A DNA stretch of 64,000 bases from Alteromonas sp. KC3 (lineage in GTDB: Bacteria; Pseudomonadota; Gammaproteobacteria; Enterobacterales; Alteromonadaceae). Below, piece after piece: positions 57,637 to 64,000 of the stretch (the first letter of the stretch is position 1; every line of letters begins with the position of its first letter). Location of the stretch: contig NZ_AP024235.1 of the NCBI RefSeq assembly GCF_016756315.1, positions 558,001-622,000 of the forward strand, given 5' to 3'. A model generated the notes under the pieces. That model did not search any database and was not told the origin of the DNA. It saw only the letters and a list, made by a program, of their open reading frames with translations. The translations under genes were made by a program, and so were the position numbers.

Positions 57637-58995
57637 ATGTCAGCGGTGAAAATTAGGCAGGAAGACATTATTGTTTGTGAACCTGTCGGCGACAACAAAA
57701 TTTATATTCGTGAAGAGACAGGACGCTATCAAAAAATAAGGCGTTACCTTAATGTCCTGCTGGTGGCACTGTTTATTGCACTTCCTTTTCTGCAATACCA
57801 AGGTCAGCAAGCCATTTTGTTTGATGTTGGCCAACAAACACTGACACTCTTTAAGTGGGTTTTGTATCCACAAGATCTTATGATTTTTGCGCTGCTATTT
57901 ATACTTGCAGCGTTTACCTTATTTTTAGTCACTCGCCATTACGGTAGAGTGTGGTGTGGCTTTACCTGTCCGCAAACCGTTTGGACTCTCGGGTTCAACT
58001 GGATAGAGCGGCGAATTGAAGGTACACATAATCACAGTAAAGCATTAGACAAACAAACGCTCTCACCACGCAAATTCGCAGTAAAAAGTGCAAAGCACAC
58101 TGCATGGCTCGCCACAAGTCTACTTACCGCGTTAGTTTTTATGTCGTATTTTTATCCGGCAACACAGCTATATCGCGAGTTTTTGACATTCTCTGCACCT
58201 GCGCTTATTTCAGGGTGGACGCTTTTTTTTGCCGTATGTACTTATATAAATGCGGGGTGGATAAGAGAAAAAATGTGCACGCACATGTGTCCGTATTCTC
58301 GTTTTCAAGCCGCCATGTTTGACAATAGTACTTCGCTAGTAACCTATGATAATGCACGAGGTGAGAACCGAGGCCCTAGAAAGCGCAATTCAACTACCCA
58401 CAACTTGGGTGACTGCGTTGACTGTACCTTGTGTGTTCAAGTGTGCCCGGCAGGCATTGATATTCGCAATGGCATTCAATATGAATGCATTAACTGTGGC
58501 TTGTGTATCGACGCGTGTGACAAGGTGATGGCGAAGTTTGGGTATGCGAGTAAGCTTATTAGGTTTGCTCGTGCTGGTAGATCAACTGGGCGTAGGTTCA
58601 CCAACTATTTGTACGGCATGGCGATTATTGCAATTATTCTTGCAATGGCTGGGTGGGCATTCGACAGACAAGATTTTGAAGGGGCTATCAGTCGCGATCG
58701 CAATACGCTGTATCGCGAGAACAATGCTGGACGAATAGAAAATACGTACACCCTTACATTGCTCAATAAATCACGTATCAGTAAACAGTTTGCTGTTGCT
58801 ATCACCGCGCCCATGGATATGAGAATTAGGCAAATAAATGACATTATTGTTGCGCCAGGAGAAAAACGCATCGTACCTTTTTCTGTAGAAGCCATGCGTT
58901 TTCCTAATAAGGAAATGACTCACGTAAGCTTTGATGTTATCGATAAGCACACGGGGAGAGTCGAGCAGCACACCGTGATGTTCTACGCTCGCTAA
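57637..58995 (+). CDS. ccoG: Cytochrome c oxidase accessory protein CcoG (RdxA/FixG family)
   Basis: CcoG is a membrane iron-sulfur protein that reduces copper for cbb3 oxidase assembly. The 452-residue product has several hydrophobic helices, the CGFTCPQ motif (about 109-115), and a ferredoxin pair CVDCTLCVQVCPAG and CINCGLCIDACDK for two [4Fe-4S] clusters (about 265-305). The C-terminal Ig-like domain (FixG_C) lies in the periplasm. AGGAG precedes the ATG by about 9 bases. cbb3 structural genes (ccoNOQP) are not in the window, so it stands apart from its usual cluster. Confidence 0.93.
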   Translation: MSAVKIRQEDIIVCEPVGDNKIYIREETGRYQKIRRYLNVLLVALFIALPFLQYQGQQAILFDVGQQTLTLFKWVLYPQDLMIFALLFILAAFTLFLVTRHYGRVWCGFTCPQTVWTLGFNWIERRIEGTHNHSKALDKQTLSPRKFAVKSAKHTAWLATSLLTALVFMSYFYPATQLYREFLTFSAPALISGWTLFFAVCTYINAGWIREKMCTHMCPYSRFQAAMFDNSTSLVTYDNARGENRGPRKRNSTTHNLGDCVDCTLCVQVCPAGIDIRNGIQYECINCGLCIDACDKVMAKFGYASKLIRFARAGRSTGRRFTNYLYGMAIIAIILAMAGWAFDRQDFEGAISRDRNTLYRENNAGRIENTYTLTLLNKSRISKQFAVAITAPMDMRIRQINDIIVAPGEKRIVPFSVEAMRFPNKEMTHVSFDVIDKHTGRVEQHTVMFYAR

Positions 58996-59945
58996 TCGAC
59001 CACCTCTATCTGAAAACGGCCTGTTTGAATATAACGTTGTGTATCCTCAGAAACCTGCCCAAAGGGAATTTGGGCAGGGCCTGTCGGGTCATATAGCACG
59101 TAGGTTTGACCGTCGTGTTCTATCTTCTCATCACCTTCTAGGGGCGTAAGTGCAATGCCAAGCAACGCGTGGTTAGGTAAAAATACCATTATCATTTTTG
59201 TTGATGGTAAAAACGCTCTTACCATCGACGATGCAAGGACTGCCTTACTGTCACAGTCGCCGAGGTTTTGCATCAAAAGCCCTAAAGGAGGCGCAAACCC
59301 TGAGCCATTACTCGCGACTCTATCTTCAAGGGTATCGTAAGGGATACTTTGTAACCAACTCAGCAGCAAGGAAAAATAAGCGCGAGAATCTGAGTGGGTT
59401 TTTATCTTTTCATAAAACGCTTGTGAAGCGGGGACCATTGGCTTGACCGACTCAACGATATACCTGAGGTGGTCAGGCTTAATGGCTTGCTGGTTAAACA
59501 GCGTGGTAAATCGCGTAAAGTAGTGTTGGTAAAGGTATTCGTCGTAAGCGTTTTGTTGAATCTGTTGTAGGTGTGTCAATACGTTTTCTACTTTTTCGTC
59601 ATCGAAACCTTTTACTCTAATGTCTATGGCCTCGCGCTTTGGTTTTATCTCAACTTTTGCATCTCTCGGGTTAATAGACTTTGCTTCTTTTAATAAGGCA
59701 ACGGTGACATAACGCTGTGCAATTTTAGGTCTGTAGTTGGTTTGTCGAAGTGGGGCATCTTCAAGTGTTTCACTGGGGATCTCAAAAGAGAGGTCGTGAC
59801 GAGTCTTTTCGGCGTCTAACCACACATAGTTAAACTGAATGCCATTATCTGTTTTAATTTTTTCAAACAGTAACTGCTCCGCACACGACATGCGCGGAGC
59901 TGCAAAAAGTAATAGTGCTAATGCGAGCGTGGTGTACCTAAGCAT
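58992..59945 (-). CDS. Secreted transglutaminase-like cysteine protein
   Basis: The 317-residue product has a signal peptide (about 1-22, ending SCA). The C-terminal half carries a transglutaminase-like catalytic triad: C231 in NLGDCDSKAVLASSMV, H259 in FLPNHALLG and D286 in YDPTGPAQ. Proteins of this superfamily may be proteases, transglutaminases or peptidases. The N-terminal half is not recognised. Its stop overlaps the ccoG stop by 4 bases on the opposite strand (convergent). It stands alone, so its substrate is unknown. Confidence 0.78.
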   Translation of the reverse strand: MLRYTTLALALLLFAAPRMSCAEQLLFEKIKTDNGIQFNYVWLDAEKTRHDLSFEIPSETLEDAPLRQTNYRPKIAQRYVTVALLKEAKSINPRDAKVEIKPKREAIDIRVKGFDDEKVENVLTHLQQIQQNAYDEYLYQHYFTRFTTLFNQQAIKPDHLRYIVESVKPMVPASQAFYEKIKTHSDSRAYFSLLLSWLQSIPYDTLEDRVASNGSGFAPPLGLLMQNLGDCDSKAVLASSMVRAFLPSTKMIMVFLPNHALLGIALTPLEGDEKIEHDGQTYVLYDPTGPAQIPFGQVSEDTQRYIQTGRFQIEVVD

Positions 59946-60029
59946 TTAGACGCTGTAAAACTCTTCCATTAGTTGAGTATGCGCGTCTATGTAAAAAAAA
60001 CAAGGTTCAGCGACTAAGCGCGAAATATA

Positions 60030-61415
60030 CTAGCCGTTAAACCAATCTAGTTCGGCATGCAGGCTAACTACTGAGCCAACAATAATGAGTGTCGGCGGCT
60101 GTAGCTGTGCTGCTTCTTGTTTTTCAACAATATTGTCTAGCGTACCGGTAAGCACCGCTTGTTTTTCGGTAGTGGCAGACTGCACTAACGCGATTGGCGT
60201 CGAGGGTGCAAGTCCATGTGCAATCAGCTGCTGGCAGATAATAGGCAGGCCAGTTAAGCCCATGTAAAACACCGCGGTTTGGTTTTTTTGCGCAAGGGCT
60301 GGCCAGTTGAGATCGATTGTGCCGTTTTTTAAATGTCCCGTTGCAAATACCACTGATTGTGCGTGATCCCTATGTGTTAGCGGAATACCCGCGTAGCTAG
60401 ATGCGCCGCTAGCAGCTGTGATACCAGGCACCACTTGAAAGTCGATACCGTGTTGGATAAGGGTTTGAATTTCTTCTCCCCCGCGACCGAAAATAAAAGG
60501 GTCTCCACCTTTTAAACGCACCACGCGATTCCCTTTCTTAGCTTCATCAACCATTAACTGGTTAATGTCATCTTGAGGGAGCGTGTGATTGCTTTTCGCC
60601 TTACCCACGTAAATTTTCTCAGCATCTCGACGCACAAGCTCAAGAATTTGAGGCGATACTAAGCGGTCGTATACCACCACATCTGCTTTTTGCATTAAGC
60701 GTAGGGCTCGAAACGTGAGTAAGTCTGGATCGCCAGGACCTGCGCCAACCAAATAGACCTGACCTTCCACTTTTTTGTCTTCTGCAGCCGCTTGCAGCGC
60801 AAGCTCAAAGGCTTCATCGGCTTTTTTGTCTTGGCCTTTTTCCACCATTTCAGCAATATCACCATCGAGGACGTCTTCCCAAAAGTATCGACGAGCAGTA
60901 ACGCCGTTAAGCGTCTGCTTTACTTTTTCACGGAATTTCTCTGAAAATGCGCCCAGTCGACTTAAATTAGCCGGCAGTACTGTTTCAAGTTTCTGACGCA
61001 AATAGCGCAACAACACAGGGGCCACGCCGCCACTGCTCATAGCAATGACAATCGGTGAGCGGTCAACAATCGATGGGGTAATGAACTGGCATAGCGGCGT
61101 ATTGTCGACCACGTTTACGAGCACTTTGTTAGCACGTGCTAGATCGTGAATATGCTGGTTCACATCGCCTTTATCCGTGGCGATAAAAACCATGTCTTTA
61201 TGGGTAAGGTCGCTATTTTCAAACTCACGTTCAATAAGCGTTACCTTCTCGTTTTGCGCAAGCTGTTTTACTGTATCGCAAACCCAAGGCGCAACCACGG
61301 TAATGGTAGCAGGCGTTTTCATGATAAGTTCTAGCTTACGTGCGGCAACTTCACCTGCCCCAACAATGAGGACATTGAGTTGTCTAGCATCGAGAAATAA
61401 CGGAAAGTAATCCAT
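60030..61415 (-). CDS. cysG: Siroheme synthase CysG (trifunctional)
   Basis: CysG makes siroheme from uroporphyrinogen III for sulfite and nitrite reductases. The 461-residue protein has the N-terminal dehydrogenase/ferrochelatase part (NAD motif VLIVGAGEVAARKLEL, about 15-30) and, from about 217, the SAM-dependent methyltransferase (VYLVGAGPGDPDLLTFRAL, VVRLKGGDPFIFGRGGEE, VVPGITAASGASSYAGIPLTHR split at about 20 residues). ATG 61415 matches the family start MDYFPLFLD; a longer frame adds 14 residues without support. No cysteine-pathway neighbour is present. Confidence 0.93.
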   Translation of the reverse strand: MDYFPLFLDARQLNVLIVGAGEVAARKLELIMKTPATITVVAPWVCDTVKQLAQNEKVTLIEREFENSDLTHKDMVFIATDKGDVNQHIHDLARANKVLVNVVDNTPLCQFITPSIVDRSPIVIAMSSGGVAPVLLRYLRQKLETVLPANLSRLGAFSEKFREKVKQTLNGVTARRYFWEDVLDGDIAEMVEKGQDKKADEAFELALQAAAEDKKVEGQVYLVGAGPGDPDLLTFRALRLMQKADVVVYDRLVSPQILELVRRDAEKIYVGKAKSNHTLPQDDINQLMVDEAKKGNRVVRLKGGDPFIFGRGGEEIQTLIQHGIDFQVVPGITAASGASSYAGIPLTHRDHAQSVVFATGHLKNGTIDLNWPALAQKNQTAVFYMGLTGLPIICQQLIAHGLAPSTPIALVQSATTEKQAVLTGTLDNIVEKQEAAQLQPPTLIIVGSVVSLHAELDWFNG

Positions 61416-61545
61416 AAAGGTTTTCTTGGCTTCAAATACAAAAAAAAGAACTGGCACTATTTTGCGCCAATTCTTTTTAATTAGAAAACAACGAAAACAG
61501 CCTTTATATTTCTATTAGTTATATAAAGACTGAGTATGTTGCTAT

Positions 61546-63357
61546 TTAGTTCTTACGCTTACGGTTTTCACGATCGCCGCGATTGCCACGGTCTTCGCGA
61601 TTTCCGCGATTGCCACGATCTTCTCGGTTTCCGCGAGGCGCTCTGTCACCGCGGTTACCACGATCGCCACGACCCTTAGGTGGCGGTGTATCTGACCATT
61701 CGCGAATGTTCAAACGCTGGCCGGCAACACGAGTACCTTGCAGTGTGTCGCGTGTTTCTTTCGGCATACCATCAGGTAAGTCAACTGTACTAAAGTTGTC
61801 ATAAATCTCGATTGCACCAATGTGCTTCGAATTTATATTTGCCTCGTTTGCAATAGCACCAACAATGTTGCCCGGCTTAGCACCGTGCACATGGCCTACC
61901 TCAATACGGAAACGCTGCATGCCTTCTTCCGGCTTACGACTTGTGCGCGGGGCTCTTGGCTTTCTCTCACGGCCATCGCGGCTGTTTCTATCACGGCTGT
62001 CACGCGGTGGCTTGCTGTGAAGGTCAGGACGGTCAGACTCTTTAAGAATCAGCGGCTCATCGCCTTGTGCTATCTTAAGCAGTGCTGCCATTAACACTTC
62101 AGGCGACGCTTCGTTTTCTTCTTTAATCATTTCAACGATTGGCATCAAGGTTTCGATGCTATCGTCCTGGGCTGCTTCAGCAACCGACTGCTTAAAGCGG
62201 CTTAGGCGCGTCTCGTTAATTTCGCTAATTGAAGGAATTGGCATTGCTTCAATAGGCTGCTTAGTGGTTTTCTCAATTGAGAACAACAAGCGCTTTTCAC
62301 GGTGAGAGATAAATAGGATCGCATCACCTTGACGACCAGCACGGCCGGTACGGCCAATACGGTGAACATAAGATTCACTGTCGTATGGAATATCGAAGTT
62401 GATAACGTGGCTTACACGCTCAACGTCAAGTCCACGAGCCACAACGTCGGTAGCAACAAGAATGTCAATTTGACCTTGTTTAAGCTTTTCTACCGTACGT
62501 TCACGGGCTGCCTGAGGAATGTCGCCGTTTAGCGGCTCAACATCATAACCACGGGCAGATAGCTTGTCAGCGAGTTCAACGGTTGCCGTTTTGGTACGCA
62601 CGAAAATAATCATGCCGTCGAACGCTTCCACTTCCATAATACGGGTTAGCGCTTCAAGCTTATGGTGCGGTGCTATCTGGCAGTAACGCTGGCGAATTGT
62701 ACTTGCGGTACTTACCTTAGACGCAATTTTAACGTGCTTAGGGTCTTTTAAGTAACGCTGAGTAATTTTCTTAATTGGGCCAGGCATGGTTGCCGAGAAC
62801 AGCGCAGTTTGGCGCTCCTCTGGTGCGTGGCTAAGAATAAGCTCAACATCATCAATAAAGCCCATGCGAAGCATTTCGTCTGCCTCGTCTAGAACAAGGA
62901 ACTTAAGTTCACTTAAATCTAGCGTTTTACGCTTAATGTGGTCGATGATACGGCCTGGTGTTCCTACAACAACCTGTACGCCGCGCTTAAGCTGGCGAAT
63001 TTGGTTGTCGTACGACTGACCGCCGTATACTGGTAGTACTTTAATTTTTTGACTAAAGCTCGCATAAACCTGAAACGCCTCTGCAACCTGAATAGCTAAT
63101 TCACGGGTTGGGGCCAATACCAGTAATTGCGGCTTACGTTGCTCAGGATCGATATTTGCCAACATGGGCAGGGCAAACGCAGCGGTTTTTCCTGTCCCTG
63201 TCTGTGCCTGACCGAGTAAATCGTGCCCTTCAAGTAAAAGCGGAATACTTTCAGCTTGAATAGGAGACGGCTTCTCGTAGCCAACTTTTTCAAGGGCTTG
63301 TAAGATAGGTTCTGGTAAATTGAGGTCTTTAAATGTCATGTCGACAGTTGTGGTCAT
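61546..63357 (-). CDS. deaD: DEAD-box ATP-dependent RNA helicase DeaD/CsdA
   Basis: DeaD unwinds RNA in ribosome assembly and cold adaptation. The 603-residue protein has the Q motif (FKDLNLPEPILQAL), motif I AQTGTGKT, II DEAD (LDEADEMLRMGF), III SAT, and VI HRIGRTGRAGRQG. A DbpA/CsdA-type RNA-binding domain follows at about 480-555 (MQRFRIEVGHVHGAKPGNIVGAIANE in two parts). The tail from about 565 is a repetitive RGN/RGD/RED stretch. AGGAtcc-like GGATCC lies upstream of the ATG. The 290-base leader with no gene is typical of cold-shock helicase genes. Confidence 0.93.
   Translation of the reverse strand: MTTTVDMTFKDLNLPEPILQALEKVGYEKPSPIQAESIPLLLEGHDLLGQAQTGTGKTAAFALPMLANIDPEQRKPQLLVLAPTRELAIQVAEAFQVYASFSQKIKVLPVYGGQSYDNQIRQLKRGVQVVVGTPGRIIDHIKRKTLDLSELKFLVLDEADEMLRMGFIDDVELILSHAPEERQTALFSATMPGPIKKITQRYLKDPKHVKIASKVSTASTIRQRYCQIAPHHKLEALTRIMEVEAFDGMIIFVRTKTATVELADKLSARGYDVEPLNGDIPQAARERTVEKLKQGQIDILVATDVVARGLDVERVSHVINFDIPYDSESYVHRIGRTGRAGRQGDAILFISHREKRLLFSIEKTTKQPIEAMPIPSISEINETRLSRFKQSVAEAAQDDSIETLMPIVEMIKEENEASPEVLMAALLKIAQGDEPLILKESDRPDLHSKPPRDSRDRNSRDGRERKPRAPRTSRKPEEGMQRFRIEVGHVHGAKPGNIVGAIANEANINSKHIGAIEIYDNFSTVDLPDGMPKETRDTLQGTRVAGQRLNIREWSDTPPPKGRGDRGNRGDRAPRGNREDRGNRGNREDRGNRGDRENRKRKN
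61550..61680 (-). repeat. RGN/RED-coding repeats at the 3' end of deaD
   Basis: The gene end is built of related units of 9-27 bases (GGCAATCGCGG, GGTAACCGCGG, GAAGACCGTGG) encoding R-G-N-R-E-D-R type repeats in a disordered, arginine-rich tail. Such tracts vary in copy number by slippage and assist RNA binding. Confidence 0.65.
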
Positions 63358-63650
63358 TAAGGATCCTGGTGCATTAAGTAAGGAGGGTGCGGCATACGAT
63401 TAAACCGTACTTTTTCGGTTTAGTATCGCAAGACGCTATACAGCGATGAACTGGCCTTTCGGGCAAGTTTTAAGAGCTTATTTCTAGCGTATTTCGCGAT
63501 ATGCTTGCCAGCAATGTTGCAAAAACCCGTATTATATTCGAATAATGGCAAGGTTGCCACGAAATTGAACAATAATGATGAAAAAATAGGCAGTATTTAT
63601 GTCTATAATACGACGACTACAAAAATAATTAGCTAGGGCAAGGAATTAGA

Positions 63651-64000
63651 ATGAAAAAGCACACGCCTATTAAAACAGTGACACGAATGTCAGTGGCCGC
63701 GTTACTACTAAGCTCACTCATTACTGGGTGTAGTGAGAAATCCATGGAGAGCCATTTAGAAGAGGCTCGCGGTTATGTCGCTGCCCAGCAGCTTGATGCG
63801 GCTATTGTTGAATATAAAAATGCCATTCAAAAGTCGCCAGATTCACCTCAACCTCGATTCGAGCTGGGAAAACTCTATCTTCAAAAACAAAATTTCGCGG
63901 CAGCTGAAAAAGAATTGAATAAAGCGATGGAGTTAGGGCAGTCAGCTGGCGAGGTTATACCCATGCTGTCGTTAGCCTATCAACAGTCAGGGGCTGAAAA
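63651..64000 (+). CDS. TPR-repeat lipoprotein resembling PrsT (partial, runs off the window)
   Basis: From ATG 63651, with AAGGA 6 bases upstream, a frame stays open to the window edge (about 116 residues). It begins with a lipoprotein signal (MKKHTPIKTVTRMSVAALLL, lipobox ITGC, C27). TPR-like helices follow at once (ARGYVAAQQLDAAIVEYKNA, PQPRFELGKLYLQKQNFAAA). Start, lipobox and early TPRs resemble the PEP-CTERM/XrtA-associated protein PrsT. The remaining TPRs and any exosortase neighbours lie outside, so this name is tentative. Confidence 0.65.
   Translation, partial: MKKHTPIKTVTRMSVAALLLSSLITGCSEKSMESHLEEARGYVAAQQLDAAIVEYKNAIQKSPDSPQPRFELGKLYLQKQNFAAAEKELNKAMELGQSAGEVIPMLSLAYQQSGAE

Overview
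The window is a chromosomal segment of a marine gammaproteobacterium of the order Alteromonadales, most probably Alteromonas. This rests on gene content and order: fadBA beside slt and an OPAA-type pepQ; ftsB-ispD-ispF-truD-pcm-yqaA-nlpD-rpoS; mutH/rppH-ptsP-lgt-thyA; rapA-rluA. The taxon is inferred from family resemblance, because no search could be run. Almost all of the window is core genome. The clearly accessory part is the first 4.1 kb.

Bases 1-4110 form the attI-proximal end of a chromosomal integron. A complete integron integrase (intI, + strand) sits at the right, and its cassette array runs leftward on the minus strand. The array holds a proposed attI core (2866-2872), three related attC sites (97-212, 528-636, 2446-2553), one complete cassette gene for a 99-residue three-helix membrane protein, one cassette gene cut by the window edge, and two cassettes without a convincing gene. 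An IS110-family element of the IS1111 type (about 877-2445) lies exactly against the crossover core of the attC nearest the integrase. It has subterminal inverted repeats, an outward TTGACA at its right end, about 300 bases of non-coding DNA after its recombinase (where IS1111-group bridge/seek RNAs are encoded), and an inverted repeat covering the recombinase ribosome-binding site and start. This integron-targeting element is the most interesting object in the window.

Bases 4178-12450 carry the fatty-acid oxidation operon fadBA (minus), with a textbook PsrA-type operator upstream, then slt, pepQ and a ZIP-like transporter. Bases 12453-16943 carry ispB divergent from rplU-rpmA, then obgE and folA. 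The 790-base ispB/rplU gap holds an unusual cluster of seven GATC sites and a good sigma-70 promoter for rplU. Bases 17029-23012 (minus) hold rpoS, nlpD, yqaA, pcm, a possible 43-residue membrane peptide where surE would be expected, then truD, ispF, ispD and ftsB. Bases 23086-28444 hold a large membrane-anchored TIGR03545-like protein, a chemoreceptor, and an Lrp-type regulator divergent from an alcohol dehydrogenase. Bases 28773-32570 encode a trifunctional-length PutA that lacks the N-terminal DNA-binding domain.

Bases 32624-44360 hold an SH3/YgiM-like protein, a CYTH-CHAD triphosphatase, a membrane-bound AraC-type regulator, mutH, rppH, ptsP, a TauE-like transporter, lgt, thyA, and a coupled pair made of a response regulator with a CheC-like domain and a diguanylate cyclase. 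A hybrid histidine kinase converges on this pair. Bases 46673-63357 hold an AmpG-like permease, small conserved proteins, rluA, rapA, a membrane-anchored XRE regulator, a PIN-PhoH ATPase, a MocR-type regulator with a perfect 15-bp inverted repeat upstream, ccoG, a secreted transglutaminase-like protein, cysG and a DEAD-box helicase of the DeaD/CsdA type. The window ends inside a TPR lipoprotein resembling PrsT. No tRNA, rRNA or CRISPR array was recognised.
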